Notes: a model not told the origin generated them from the letters alone. Counted from the first letter of the stretch, positions 44,712 through 54,259 are shown. The stretch is DNA of 64,000 nt from an uncultured Flavobacteriales bacterium (GCA_943788145.1 CALSPD010000007.1:94587-158586), one strand, 5' to 3'. Program-made: numbers and translations.

Positions 44712-45251
44712 ATGGAAAAAGAGACGCTGGAAGATACATTTAGACAAGGGTTAATTGGCAAGCGTATTTTGGAAATCAAGCTCTATTCTATCAACGGTCT
44801 GTCCTTCAATATAAAAGACTGTGATAGGCAGATTTTGGATGCTGGAATTGAATTCTCCTTAGATGAGGGCGTGTTTTCCTTCGGGTGGAATTCAGCCCAT
44901 GAAGTATTGAACGCCACATTGGCTCCAATGAGTGAAATGTGTACAGAAGAGGATATTCAAACTTTTAGCACTGCGAATGATCATTATTGGCGCCAACAAA
45001 AAGGGAAAAAAATTGCCGCTGTAGATTTTCACTTCAACTGGATTCAATATCCCGATCAGCCAAAAATATTCATACCGGATATGGTGAAAATCCGCTTGGA
45101 AAACAATTTTGAAATGCTCATGGCCGCTATGCAATATGAAATTGCAGGCGAAGGTTGCCATGATTTTGCGCTGAACTCAGAGGAGGATATTGTCGTTTTT
45201 TTTGATCCTGAAGAAGTCGCTGAAATGTGGGATGAACACAGTAAAAAATAG
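44712..45251 (+). CDS. Hypothetical protein
   Basis: 179 residues, acidic, soluble, no signal peptide or membrane segment. No family recognised. Divergent from the UDG-like gene and 70 bp upstream of the TonB-like gene. Confidence 0.7.
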   Translation: MEKETLEDTFRQGLIGKRILEIKLYSINGLSFNIKDCDRQILDAGIEFSLDEGVFSFGWNSAHEVLNATLAPMSEMCTEEDIQTFSTANDHYWRQQKGKKIAAVDFHFNWIQYPDQPKIFIPDMVKIRLENNFEMLMAAMQYEIAGEGCHDFALNSEEDIVVFFDPEEVAEMWDEHSKK

Positions 45252-45321
45252 CCCTTTACCGTTGAAATAAATCAGTGAATCCGCTCATGAAGTGTTTTAC
45301 ATTTGCCGCCCAAAGCAAGCC

Positions 45322-46062
45322 ATGAAGTTTTTACTCTCTTTCCTAATCCTCGCCTTTTCCCTTCCACTCGGGGCGCAATCGTTGAAAAAAGTCACCGTCA
45401 AGAACAAGGATAAAGGTGAAAAAGAAGTTTACACCGTTTTAAAGTCTGATCGATCCATAAAGCAGGGAGAATACGTTAAATATGGTTTTAATAAAGCCAT
45501 TATTGAAAAAGGCAGTTTCGATAATGGAAAGCGTTCAGGGTCTTGGACCTATTATTCGCCAAATGGCCTGAAAGCGGTGGCCAAAGGAAGCTATGACGCA
45601 GATGTACAATCGGGCGTTTGGGATTTCTTCAATTATAAAGGTGAATTGGAGCAGCGCTATGACTTTACCAAGGAAGAATTGCTTCATATTGAACTAGACG
45701 AAGACGCTAAAAACCATGAATTTTTGTTAGTCAATGGCATGGATACCATATTAACGAAACTCGATCAAGCACCTGTGTATATTGGCGGTTCGACCAGTTT
45801 GTTTAAACCAATTCTACAAAATATTAAATATCCGATTGAAGCAAAAAACGCGGAAATCACTGGCATCGTTTTGATTTCTTTCTTGATTGATGAAAATGGC
45901 AAAACTCGTGACCACAAGGTGAAACAAGGCATTGGATACGGTTGCGATGAAACCAGCCTTAGCGCCATCCAATCCGTTCCTGATCGTTGGATACCAGGCC
46001 GCTTAAACGGTGAGGCTGTGAACGTTGTTTACATTATTCCACAGCGTTTCCAATTGAAATAA
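45322..46062 (+). CDS. TonB-like energy transducer with MORN-type repeats
   Basis: 246 residues from ATG 45322, which starts a signal peptide (MKFLLSFLILAFSLPLGAQ). Residues 45-110 contain MORN/YwqK-like units (KGSFDNGKRSGSWTYYSPNG). The last ~90 residues form a TonB C-terminal domain (IKYPIEAKNAEITGIVLISF, then GYGCDE and VYIIPQRF). This design, without the usual Pro-rich spanning segment, is frequent in the phylum and may not transduce energy in the classical way. Confidence 0.85.
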   Translation: MKFLLSFLILAFSLPLGAQSLKKVTVKNKDKGEKEVYTVLKSDRSIKQGEYVKYGFNKAIIEKGSFDNGKRSGSWTYYSPNGLKAVAKGSYDADVQSGVWDFFNYKGELEQRYDFTKEELLHIELDEDAKNHEFLLVNGMDTILTKLDQAPVYIGGSTSLFKPILQNIKYPIEAKNAEITGIVLISFLIDENGKTRDHKVKQGIGYGCDETSLSAIQSVPDRWIPGRLNGEAVNVVYIIPQRFQLK

Positions 46063-46136
46063 ACCTTCGAACATTTGAGGCAACTGCCTCATTGAATAGC
46101 CTATAGACTCCAGGTAGATTTACAAAAATTTCTACC

Positions 46137-47132
46137 ATGAAGCAGCTAACCTACATTCTACTCTTTTCCATATTTCACTTTATTGGCCAATCTCAAAGCG
46201 TCAATTACAAAATAGACGTTGACGATCCCGAATATTCAAACCTTATGATTGGGGTTGAGGCTTTTTACATCGATATGTCTCGGCTAAATTTTCCAATTGG
46301 GGCGGGCATTACCGCACAATATGTAGGAAAACCATTTACCGTTTCACTGATCGTGAATCGGGCCTTGTTCGATTTCAATAAGTATACCTTAAATGCACTT
46401 CCAACGCTTAAACCTCAAAACAGCTTTGAATTAGGCATAGGCCTACCATATAGTTCTCGAATAAAGAACAAAGAAGTGCGGGTGAACCTCAGCTCTAGTA
46501 GCTCGGGTGGATACACAACAACTACTTATTTAAACGTGCCTGCACGCATTAAACGGGTGAGCAGTCTGCGCGGAGGTTTGTACCATTACCGAAGTTCGTA
46601 TGACAACGAACCCTTTGGTGACATTGTAATTGACTCCGTGAATATGGTCGCCAGCGTTCAGGATTATCAGCCGGGTGTCAACCAATGGGAAGCTTTTTTG
46701 AGCAACGTTACGGTCAATGGAATCTATGCCGGTCTGTCATTAACCAGCATTAAAAATGTTCAAATCTCTTCAGAATCAGACTTTCGCGGTATCCGAAGCA
46801 ACAGCGGTTTTAGTATGGTTTACATCGATGCCATATTTGCACCTTTTGTCAATGTTGGGAGCTATTTGCACGCCCCAAATCCTGGTGATGCCTGGAATTT
46901 GCTCACACCAGGGCTTTATGATTTAAACGACAGCTATAAAAAAAATCGCTTCGGAATGCGACTCGGCTGGACCTTCAATTCGGGCTTTGCCGGCTGGAAA
47001 AACCAGCGTATTGGACTCTATTCTCGTATGGAAGGCGGCATTCGTCCAAGTATAAAAGGTGGAGGCCTTTATGGGCTCTTGACCGTAGGTATCGGATTTA
47101 ATGGTAAAATAGGAAAGGGAGCGACTGAATAG
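46137..47132 (+). CDS. Hypothetical outer-membrane-type protein
   Basis: 331 residues, signal peptide (cleavage near GQSQS), Gly/Ser/aromatic-rich beta pattern consistent with a small barrel. The C-terminal part (GLLTVGIGFNGKIG) looks like final strands. No named family recognised. Confidence 0.75.
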   Translation: MKQLTYILLFSIFHFIGQSQSVNYKIDVDDPEYSNLMIGVEAFYIDMSRLNFPIGAGITAQYVGKPFTVSLIVNRALFDFNKYTLNALPTLKPQNSFELGIGLPYSSRIKNKEVRVNLSSSSSGGYTTTTYLNVPARIKRVSSLRGGLYHYRSSYDNEPFGDIVIDSVNMVASVQDYQPGVNQWEAFLSNVTVNGIYAGLSLTSIKNVQISSESDFRGIRSNSGFSMVYIDAIFAPFVNVGSYLHAPNPGDAWNLLTPGLYDLNDSYKKNRFGMRLGWTFNSGFAGWKNQRIGLYSRMEGGIRPSIKGGGLYGLLTVGIGFNGKIGKGATE

Positions 47133-47177
47133 GACGGTTTACCGGTATCAAAATCCAGACATTGTTATCTTTAAACC

Positions 47178-47507
47178 TTGTTAATCTATTTTCTGATAGC
47201 GACTTTTTTCATACAAGTATTGCTTTACTTGCTATGCGATAAACTGCGTTTTCCAAAAGCGAAGTATCTGGTTCTTATCGCCTTCATAGCTGGCCATATC
47301 CTGTTTTTTCCGTCATATTTTACTCCAGTAATTGAATCCGATGAAGGGATTTGTTTATTACCCTTTTTTGCCGTTCATATCCTATTTGTGCTGGTAGGCT
47401 TTTTCGGAAGCATACTCATTCATTTCATTTACATCATGCTGAAAAAAACTTGGTATGCACCGTGGAAAATTGGATCAAACGAAGCTTCAGAAAATTCCAT
47501 TAAGTGA
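47178..47507 (+). CDS. Small multi-pass membrane protein
   Basis: 109 residues from TTG 47178 with three hydrophobic helices (about 1-18, 27-47, 60-88). No family recognised. The sequence TTATCTTTAAA 20 bp upstream resembles a Bacteroidota -7 box. The cyclophilin gene starts 43 bp downstream. Confidence 0.65.
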   Translation: MLIYFLIATFFIQVLLYLLCDKLRFPKAKYLVLIAFIAGHILFFPSYFTPVIESDEGICLLPFFAVHILFVLVGFFGSILIHFIYIMLKKTWYAPWKIGSNEASENSIK

Positions 47508-47550
47508 CGAGAAATGGTCATCTTCGCCCGCTCAACAAAAAAGAATAAAA

Positions 47551-48051
47551 ATGGAAATAGTGAACCCTAAATGTTTTTTCGATGTAACAGCCGATGGCGA
47601 GGCTCTTGGTAGAATCGAGTTTGAATTAAGAGCCGATGTGGTTCCGAAAACGGCAGAAAATTTCAGAGCCCTTTGCACCGGTGAAAAAGGCATGGGCTTC
47701 AAAGGAAGTGGGTTTCACCGCGTGATTCCTGAATTTATGTTGCAAGGTGGCGATTTCACCAACCACAACGGAACAGGCGGAACTTCGATTTATGGAAGTC
47801 GATTTCCTGATGAAAACTTCACGTTAAAGCACGAAGGTCCAGGTACATTGAGCATGGCCAATGCAGGTCCAAATACGAATGGAAGCCAGTTCTTCATTTG
47901 TACCATCAAAACAGACTGGTTAGATGGAGCCCATGTTGTTTTTGGTCATGTTTCCGAAGGTATGGACGTGGTAAAAACCATTGAAGGATTTGGATCTCGA
48001 AGTGGTCAGACTTCTAAGAAAATCGTTATCGCAGACTGCGGTCAGCTTTAA
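47551..48051 (+). CDS. Cyclophilin-type peptidyl-prolyl isomerase
   Basis: 166-residue cytosolic cyclophilin closely resembling the eukaryotic CypA type, including [41 protein letters not shown] and the Trp in [12 protein letters not shown] (usual cyclosporin-binding Trp). Catalyses proline cis-trans isomerisation. ATG 47551 is chosen because family homology begins there. Confidence 0.92.
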   Translation: MEIVNPKCFFDVTADGEALGRIEFELRADVVPKTAENFRALCTGEKGMGFKGSGFHRVIPEFMLQGGDFTNHNGTGGTSIYGSRFPDENFTLKHEGPGTLSMANAGPNTNGSQFFICTIKTDWLDGAHVVFGHVSEGMDVVKTIEGFGSRSGQTSKKIVIADCGQL

Positions 48052-48067
48052 TTACAACACGAAGTCG

Positions 48068-48913
48068 GTGAAACAAGAATCGCCAGTTGTCCCAGTTCAG
48101 TGGTTGTATGAACGATTAAATGATGCGGAATTAATCGTACTCGATGCAAGTCCAGAATCCAACGTATCCGGATTGGTTCCTGAATTTATCGGTGTGCGCA
48201 TTCCAAATGCTCGACCCTTCGATATTAAAAACCACTTCACAAACAAAGCAACAGACGTTCCCAACATGCTCCCAAGTCCTGTTGACTTTCAACGCGAAGC
48301 ACGGGCTTTGGGAATCAATAAATCGAGCACCATAGTCGTTTATGACAACCTTGGCATTTACACCAGTGCCCGCGCCTGGTGGATGTTTCGAGCCATGGGT
48401 TTTGAATCCATTTTTGTTTTGGATGGTGGATTGTCGGCTTGGGCACAAGCTGGGTTTTTACTTGAGCGAATGAGAATTTCAACTTATGAATCGGGTGATT
48501 TTGAAGCCGACTTTAGAGGTGATTTAGTCTCGGAATACAAAGAAGTGGCGGCCAGTTTGGATAATCATGAAACAAGCATCATTGACGCCCGTGGCGCTGG
48601 CCGTTTTGAAGGATTATCGCCAGAACCACGTGAGGGACTCCGAAGCGGCCACATTCCTAGCTCGGTTAATGTAGCTTACAAGGACGTATTGGAAAATGGT
48701 AGGCTAAAATCCCAAGCAGAATTGAAGCGATTATTTGCGAAAATCGATAGCGATAAACCCATGGTATTTACGTGTGGATCGGGACTGACGGCTTGCATTG
48801 TTATGCTGGCCAGCGAAATGGTTTGTCCGAATGTGCAAAAATCCGTTTATGACGGCTCTTGGTCTGAATGGGGTCAGCGCTATGAATTACCTATAGCCAT
48901 AGGCAACGCATAA
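48068..48913 (+). CDS. Two-domain rhodanese sulfurtransferase
   Basis: 281 residues from GTG 48068. Tandem rhodanese domains (about 5-125 and 150-275); the active-site loop CGSGLTA with catalytic Cys lies in the second. The CGSGxT loop fits 3-mercaptopyruvate sulfurtransferases better than thiosulfate-specific enzymes. Transfers sulfane sulfur to cyanide or thiols. Seventeen bases after the cyclophilin stop. Confidence 0.9.
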   Translation: MKQESPVVPVQWLYERLNDAELIVLDASPESNVSGLVPEFIGVRIPNARPFDIKNHFTNKATDVPNMLPSPVDFQREARALGINKSSTIVVYDNLGIYTSARAWWMFRAMGFESIFVLDGGLSAWAQAGFLLERMRISTYESGDFEADFRGDLVSEYKEVAASLDNHETSIIDARGAGRFEGLSPEPREGLRSGHIPSSVNVAYKDVLENGRLKSQAELKRLFAKIDSDKPMVFTCGSGLTACIVMLASEMVCPNVQKSVYDGSWSEWGQRYELPIAIGNA

Positions 48914-48923
48914 ATTCCTTCGA

Positions 48924-49559
48924 CTAATCCCGAATCCATTTCCCATTTTCATCGACAGATGGCAAGCGAATGCCATAGCGATAGGTTAAGTGGCGAATGA
49001 GAAATACCATGATGATGGCCAATGGAACGTTGATTTCATCCGGTAATCCAACATAGTTAAAAGCAAAGTAAAATCCGCCCCCAACGGCACTTGCAATGGC
49101 GTAAATTTCCTTTCGCGTTAGCAACATAGGCGGTTCGCCAGTGATGATGTCTCGAATTAATCCCCCAAAAGTGGCTGAGATGGTACCGAGTGATATGCAG
49201 ATAAAAATATTGAGCTCCCACTCTATCCCTTTTTGAATGCCGGCCATCGTGAACAAGCCCAATCCGATGGCGTCAAACAGATAAACGAAGTAGCTCATTT
49301 TGTCGATGTAAGGGTTGAATAACAAGGCTGCACCGGCTCCCACCACGATCGTAATAATTAGGGCGGTGTTGCTCATCCAATCTACCGGTGTATTGCCGAT
49401 CAGGACATCGCGCACAGTGCCGCCTCCGATGGCAGTCACAAATGCCAATACAAAAACTCCGAATAAATCAAAGCGCTTTTTTATGGCTAGTGAAGCGCCA
49501 GAAACTGCGAAGGCCAAAGAACCCAAAAGGTCGAGGACAGAAAAGAGGGTCATTTCCAT
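48924..49559 (-). CDS. Trimeric intracellular cation channel (TRIC/UPF0126) family protein
   Basis: 211 residues from ATG 49559, with about seven transmembrane helices in two UPF0126 repeats: LLGSLAFAVSGASLAIKK and IGGGTVRDVLIGN, then LFDAIGLGLFTMAG and GGLIRDIITGEPPML. Bacterial TRIC proteins are small cation (mainly potassium) channels. Convergent with the rhodanese gene. Confidence 0.88.
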   Translation of the reverse strand: MEMTLFSVLDLLGSLAFAVSGASLAIKKRFDLFGVFVLAFVTAIGGGTVRDVLIGNTPVDWMSNTALIITIVVGAGAALLFNPYIDKMSYFVYLFDAIGLGLFTMAGIQKGIEWELNIFICISLGTISATFGGLIRDIITGEPPMLLTRKEIYAIASAVGGGFYFAFNYVGLPDEINVPLAIIMVFLIRHLTYRYGIRLPSVDENGKWIRD

Positions 49560-49656
49560 GCTGCGAATGTATTTACAGCAAAGCAGCAATCATTTGTTTT
49601 GAATATTTGATATTCGATCAAATCCTTATTTTTTGCCTTCAAATTCCTCTAAAACC

Positions 49657-50502
49657 ATGAAACGAATCTTATTCTTATCGCTTATCGCCCTATCTGTGGC
49701 TTGTTCCCATGATCCCAAACCAACTGATGCAGAAAACAGCAGCGAAGTCAAAACAGCGTTAGAGCCCAATGTTGTAGGCGAAGAAGTGACCTACACAGGC
49801 GACAGCATCACCATGAAAGGATACATAGCTTATGACGCAAACCTTGAAGGTCCACGCCCAGGAGTTGTAATTGTGCATGAATGGTGGGGACACAACGAAC
49901 ACACACGAAACGCTGCCGATAAACTGGCAAAAGCTGGATATGTAGCATTTGCTGTGGATATGTATGGCGATGGACAAACAGCAGAGCATCCATCAGACGC
50001 TGGGGCTTTTGCAAGCTCGGTAATGAGCGATTTCCCGGGAGCAAAAGCGCGATTTAATGCTGCCTTAGAACAAATGAAGACAAACCCCATGTGTAGCCAA
50101 ACGGATATTGCTGCTGTTGGATATTGCTTTGGTGGTGGCGTGGTTTTAAATCTTGCGCGACAATCGGCTGACTTGGATGCTGTGGCCACCTTTCATGGCA
50201 GCATAGGGCCGATTGAAGAGGCGACTCCGGGTTCGGTAAAGGCTAAGCTTTTGGTCATGAATGGCCAAGACGACCCCTTTGTTGATCAAGAATCCATTGA
50301 CGATTTCAAAGCGGAAATGGACGCTGCTGGCGTTGATTATGAGTTTGTGAATTATGCCGGTGCCGTACATGCATTCACCAACCCGATGGCAACAGATAAG
50401 GGAATCGAATTCGATCTTCCTCTAGCCTATAACAAAGAAGCGGACGAGCAGTCTTGGGCCAAGTTGGAAGCTTTTTTGGCAGAGGTATTTGCTAAAAACT
50501 AG
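49657..50502 (+). CDS. Dienelactone hydrolase-family lipoprotein
   Basis: 281 residues from ATG 49657 with a lipoprotein signal (ILFLSLIALSVAC). Alpha/beta hydrolase of the DLH family: nucleophile Cys in AVGYCFGGG, Asp in NGQDDPFVD, His in GAVHAFTNP. Classical members open dienelactone rings in the cytosol; the lipidated export signal suggests an envelope hydrolase with another substrate. Its stop overlaps the convergent gene by 4 bases. Confidence 0.88.
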   Translation: MKRILFLSLIALSVACSHDPKPTDAENSSEVKTALEPNVVGEEVTYTGDSITMKGYIAYDANLEGPRPGVVIVHEWWGHNEHTRNAADKLAKAGYVAFAVDMYGDGQTAEHPSDAGAFASSVMSDFPGAKARFNAALEQMKTNPMCSQTDIAAVGYCFGGGVVLNLARQSADLDAVATFHGSIGPIEEATPGSVKAKLLVMNGQDDPFVDQESIDDFKAEMDAAGVDYEFVNYAGAVHAFTNPMATDKGIEFDLPLAYNKEADEQSWAKLEAFLAEVFAKN

Positions 50503-51122
50503 CCTTCTACACCCAACTCCTTCCATCGATTTATTGCTTCGTTGATGTTGGGATTTGTACCATGTTTTTGCTTTAGCGTTTCGGCCAGCGCAGCAGCCGC
50601 CTGACAATATCGGCTTTGACTTGAGCATAGGTCTATGTAAAGATTCAAAAGTCGAAGTTGCGCATCCCAACTTTGAGGAGAACAGCGAATGGCGTATTCG
50701 TATTGAATGATGGCCTCGTCAAATCGGAGTTCAACTTTGGCCAATTCCGCTTGTTGAATGTAGGTAGGATACATTTCTTCACTTATGACAATAGATGCAC
50801 CCTTAGAGGCTTCTTCTTTCACTTTGTTGTTCCCAACTTGAATAAAAACCAAACTGACAATTACTACAACTAAGGCCGACAGTAAGAGTCCTAACACTTT
50901 TTTGTAGCGATAATCACGCATCCGCGCTTCATGTTCGATACGGAACTTTGCTAACTCCTTAGCAGAAGCGCTTTTAAATTTAAGCGGCTCACCAGTTGTT
51001 GCCTTCTCAATTTCACTTTCAAAGTAGCTTGACTCCTTTTTGAATAAATGCCTACGATTGAGTAAAGCCTTATTGGACTTCAAACTCCGCATCATTTCGG
51101 TCATGATTCCGTGATAAGGCAT
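50499..51122 (-). CDS. Membrane-anchored TPR-like protein
   Basis: 207 residues: cytoplasmic charged N-terminus, one transmembrane helix (VLGLLLSALVVVIVSLVFIQ, about 80-99), and a C-terminal TPR-like helical region (AELAKVELRFDEAIIQYEYA). No specific family recognised. Marks the end of the ordinary chromosome before the REP-bounded array. Confidence 0.75.
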   Translation of the reverse strand: MPYHGIMTEMMRSLKSNKALLNRRHLFKKESSYFESEIEKATTGEPLKFKSASAKELAKFRIEHEARMRDYRYKKVLGLLLSALVVVIVSLVFIQVGNNKVKEEASKGASIVISEEMYPTYIQQAELAKVELRFDEAIIQYEYAIRCSPQSWDAQLRLLNLYIDLCSSQSRYCQAAAALAETLKQKHGTNPNINEAINRWKELGVEG

Positions 51123-51208
51123 GGATCAAAAGTAAAAACTGACTTCGATCGCAATTTTCCTCATAGAATTTAGATGCCTTAAAACACAATCTCAAGGTGT
51201 TCCGACCC

Positions 51209-51317
51209 GCTAGCACGTACACACTGTCCGAGCCTCCCATCGCATGTTCTTGTTCAACCACACCAACTTTTTTCGCTATCCTTACTCTTTCGTTTTAAAA
51301 CGGGGTGAAGCACGGAT
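51209..51317 (+). repeat. REP-pair-like element, copy 1 (right end decayed)
   Basis: Starts GCTAGC at 51209, contains ACTGTCCGAG and the conserved inner block CCCATCGCATG, TTTTTTCGCTATCCTTACTC and TTTCGTTTTAAAACGGGGTG. The right hairpin is reduced to CACGGA. Confidence 0.8.
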
Positions 51318-51344
51318 TTTTGACCAATGTGGTGATCGTATAAA

Positions 51345-52163
51345 ATGGAGTTATTAAAAATAATTTATGGCACCACGCGAGAGGCCTCGCGCGGCAGCGG
51401 GGGAAAAGACAACTTGTTTTATACTCTAATTTTGATCGTATTGATTGCTTCATGCGACTCAACTAAATTCAACTACACCTATACTGCCTCGAATCAAATA
51501 GGTAGTAAAACTGTAGTTGTAAAAGGTAACCTAGATGAAATGGAAATTCCCAACGGGCTATTTGAATTTTATGATTTAAATGGGAATTTAATTGGAGGGG
51601 GAGACTACCTTGACGGAATCAAATCAGGAAAATGGTTTCACTCTATAGAAAATGGCGATATTCAAATAACCTGGAAACCCTTCTTATATCAAGACTTATT
51701 CTTTTCAATTCCATTTGACTGGGGTATAGACACATCAAAAAGTCACGAATTTCAAACATTTCTAACCGACAGTGCGGATAGGATAATAAAAAGAATCAAT
51801 GTTAAAAAGCATCAATTGAATAACATGAGTTTCGATGAGTTTAACTTGGATTATTTCACCGAAGTTTCGAAATACGATTTTTCATACTCCATTGACCTAA
51901 AGAGTTTAATTCAACCGTTCGCAAAGTCGAATTCTGGTGTTAATCTAGTTCAATACGTTACTAACAACACAGACTACGAAAATCCAATTACAGCCTACTT
52001 TTTATTGATTGAGGATAAACGAAATAGTCAAGTTATTGAAATAACAGCGTTATCTGATTTAGACAATTCTGAATCCTCATATCGGATTCTTACTGAAGTC
52101 GCGTTAGATACTCAATTTAAGCGTGTGCCACTATTTAATCGTTGGGGTTTAGAACACGACTAG
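51345..52163 (+). CDS. Hypothetical lipoprotein, orphan cassette gene
   Basis: 272 codons from ATG 51345, but codons 10-18 are encoded by a GC-rich hairpin repeat (51374-51398). The lipoprotein signal (FYTLILIVLIASC, lipobox IASC) begins only after it, so a TTG at 51414 is a plausible original start. The mature part has a MORN/YwqK-like segment (IPNGLFEFYDLNGNLIGGG) and no other known domain. The TAG stop (52161-52163) lies inside the CTAGC that opens the next repeat element. Confidence 0.65.
   Translation: MELLKIIYGTTREASRGSGGKDNLFYTLILIVLIASCDSTKFNYTYTASNQIGSKTVVVKGNLDEMEIPNGLFEFYDLNGNLIGGGDYLDGIKSGKWFHSIENGDIQITWKPFLYQDLFFSIPFDWGIDTSKSHEFQTFLTDSADRIIKRINVKKHQLNNMSFDEFNLDYFTEVSKYDFSYSIDLKSLIQPFAKSNSGVNLVQYVTNNTDYENPITAYFLLIEDKRNSQVIEITALSDLDNSESSYRILTEVALDTQFKRVPLFNRWGLEHD
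51374..51398 (+). repeat. GC-rich hairpin repeat inside a gene start
   Basis: CACGCGAG AGGC CTCGCG CGGCAGC: a stem-loop with arms CGCGAG/CTCGCG. Its reverse complement matches 55050-55074 at 22 of 25 positions, so the orphan-gene region is bracketed by inverted copies. Confidence 0.75.
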
Positions 52164-52282
52164 CACGTGCACACTGTCCGAGCTTCCCATCGCGTGGTCT
52201 TGTTCACCTTCCCAATTTTTTCGCTATCCTTACTCTTTCGTTTTAAAACGGGGTGAAGCACGGACGGAACGTCCGAGATAGC
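52160..52282 (+). repeat. REP-pair-like element, copy 2
   Basis: Opens CTAGCACGTG, carries the inner block (TTTTTTCGCTATCCTTACTC) and closes with the hairpin CGGACG-GAA-CGTCCG (52261-52275) and GATAGC. The next gene starts 18 bp later. Confidence 0.82.
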
Positions 52283-52602
52283 AACAGCAAAACTGATAAA
52301 TGAAAAAGTATACACTTCTGATAGTGCTTATTCTGAAATTAAACTTTACAGGATTCGCTCAAGATTGGGGTCTAGATTGCAATGAACCTTTTACAGTTTC
52401 ATGGTTCAATGAATTACTAGCAATGTCAGATAGTCTAAGATTATCCCGAGACTCTACATTTTGGAGCCCAACGCTTGCACACATCAACTACAGTAGAAAT
52501 AGAGTTTTCGTTGAATACCTTAACCCAAATGAAGACGGCTTCGAATTAAAGTTTACATCTGGTGATATTCTAATTGAAATCAATAGCGTCCTAAATAAAA
52601 AA

Positions 52603-52666
52603 GAGAGAGGCTGAAGTTTTTGCCCAAAACGTATATTTTGGGTTTGCACCAAAAACAACCTCTCTC
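52603..52666 (+). promoter_or_regulatory. Nested stem-loop ending at the transposase start codon
   Basis: GAGAGAGG (52603-52610) pairs with CCTCTCTC (52659-52666), directly before the ATG at 52667; inside it CCCAAAA (52623-52629) pairs with TTTTGGG (52636-52642). A transcript entering from outside the IS would fold and hide the start, as known for IS10 and IS50. Inference from structure. Confidence 0.65.
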
Positions 52667-53836
52667 ATGGGTAATATTACAATGTTTTCGCAGATCATCC
52701 AAAAGGTTGATCGATCTATTTTCAAAAAATTAGTAACCCAAAAGCAGACGGATAAGGGTTGTAAGGGTTTTGATAGCTGGACACACCTTGTCTCCATGCT
52801 TTTCTGCCATTTTGCGAAGAGCACCTCAGTTCGAGATATTTCTAATGGGCTGCGCTCCGCCACCGGTAATCTCAACCATTTGGGCATTATTAAAGCTCCA
52901 TCGAAGTCGAGTATCAGTTATCAAAATAAGCGAAGGGACGCTGATTTATTCAAAGAACTCTATTATTCTCTCCTACAGAGTTTAGGACAGCAGGCTGCCT
53001 TGAAACGAGTCAAACTGAAGATCAAGGTACCTGTCTACTTGTTGGACGCAACGGTCATTAGTTTGTGCCTTTCGATGTTTGATTGGGCTACATTTCGTAC
53101 TAAAAAAGGAGCTGTTAAAATGCACACCCTGTTAGAATATGATGGTAAACTACCTGTTTATGTGAATATTACAGAAGGAAGTGTGGCCGACAATAAAGGA
53201 GCGTATAATATCCCTTTAGAAAAAGGTTCGGTGGTGGTGGCTGACAGATATTACAACGACTTTCCTATGCTCAACGTTTGGGACAGCAACGGGGTGTTCT
53301 TTGTCATTAGGCATAAGCATAATTTAAAATACACCGTTCTTAATGAACGGGATTTACCTCAGAATACGGCTCAAAACGTCCTAATCGATCAAGAAATTGA
53401 GTTAGTCAACCCGCAAACCAAGGCAAAGTATCAGGGAAGCCTCAGACGAGTGGCTGTATGGGATGAAAAAAATAAGCAGACCATAGAACTGATCACCAAC
53501 AATTTGGCCTGGGCCGCAAAAACAATCGGAGACCTTTATAAATCAAGATGGGAAATAGAGATGTTTTTCAGAGACATCAAACAGTTGCTACACATTAAAA
53601 CCTTTATAGGGACGTCTAAAAACGCGGTGATGATCCAAATATGGACAGCTTTGATCACTATTTTACTACTCAAAGTGATGAAAGCAACGGCAAAATATGG
53701 TTGGCAGCTATCTAATCTGGTTGCATTTATCAGGCTAAATATTTTCGTCAAAATAGAACTCCAAAAATGGCTTGACAAGCCCTTTGATGACCATTCAAAA
53801 GCACCACCAAATTGTATCCAAGGGGTTCTTTTTTAG
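52667..53836 (+). CDS. IS4-family DDE transposase
   Basis: 389 residues. N-terminal DUF4372-type DNA-binding region, then a DDE nuclease: first Asp in VYLLDATVISL, second in VVVADRYYND, and the YREK signature YKSRWEIEMFFRDIK with the catalytic Glu near residue 295. Intact length and reading frame, so probably active. No ribosome-binding sequence, consistent with the occluding stem-loop before the start. Confidence 0.95.
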   Translation: MGNITMFSQIIQKVDRSIFKKLVTQKQTDKGCKGFDSWTHLVSMLFCHFAKSTSVRDISNGLRSATGNLNHLGIIKAPSKSSISYQNKRRDADLFKELYYSLLQSLGQQAALKRVKLKIKVPVYLLDATVISLCLSMFDWATFRTKKGAVKMHTLLEYDGKLPVYVNITEGSVADNKGAYNIPLEKGSVVVADRYYNDFPMLNVWDSNGVFFVIRHKHNLKYTVLNERDLPQNTAQNVLIDQEIELVNPQTKAKYQGSLRRVAVWDEKNKQTIELITNNLAWAAKTIGDLYKSRWEIEMFFRDIKQLLHIKTFIGTSKNAVMIQIWTALITILLLKVMKATAKYGWQLSNLVAFIRLNIFVKIELQKWLDKPFDDHSKAPPNCIQGVLF

Positions 53837-54259
53837 TACTGGCTACTATATTAGCCCTAATTCAATCAAATAAGGAGGTTAGATCTTCGTTTGAAATTAT
53901 TTAGGACAGCATTGAATTGAAATAAACAATTTTGAAGACTGGAAGAGTTATACTCACTATGGCGTGGTATACGACCTTCTAATTCTTAACCTTGACAAAA
54001 AGGTAATACGGTTCAAAATTGAACCTGAACAGGGAATTACATCTGAAGTCTATCCTCCTGTGACACCAACGGGTGAATTAATTGAACGATTAAGAGATGA
54101 CATGCTATTGATTGACAAATATCCCGGCAAAACAATTCTTGTTTCAACAATCAATAACTGCAACATTGAGACTTTCTTATTATCTCCGACTTCAACATCA
54201 CTTAAATCAATATTGTCCGAACTTAATCACGACTAGAGCGCATATGTTTCCACTTACCC

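Larger units (their letters stand above)
52581..53914 (+). mobile_element. Complete IS4-family insertion sequence
   Basis: 1334 bp. Terminal inverted repeats CAATAGCGTCCTAAATAA and (right end, minus strand) CAATGCTGTCCTAAATAA, differing at three positions. Flanked by an exact 9-bp target duplication AATTGAAAT (52572-52580 and 53915-53923). One transposase gene. A second copy begins at the left edge of the window (1-42). Confidence 0.95.
52300..54236 (+). pseudogene. Secreted orphan protein gene split by an IS
   Basis: The 5' part (52300-52580: signal peptide MKKYTLLIVLILKLNF...GFAQ, to GDILIEI) and the 3' part (53924-54236: NNFEDWKSYTHYGVVYDLLI to SELNHD) are separated by the IS at 52581-53914 plus one 9-bp target copy. 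Removing these restores one frame of 197 codons exactly, so the insertion looks recent. The reconstructed protein is a secreted, ~20 kDa protein of unknown family. Like its upstream neighbour it ends in His-Asp before TAG. Confidence 0.9.

Noticed and set aside
45322-46062. YwqK antitoxin
   Set aside because: MORN-like units are present, but the C-terminal TonB domain dominates and places the protein with TonB-like transducers.
51070-51261. Minus-strand 63-codon gene
   Set aside because: It runs from the REP-like repeat into the 5' region of the TPR-like gene and has no coding features.
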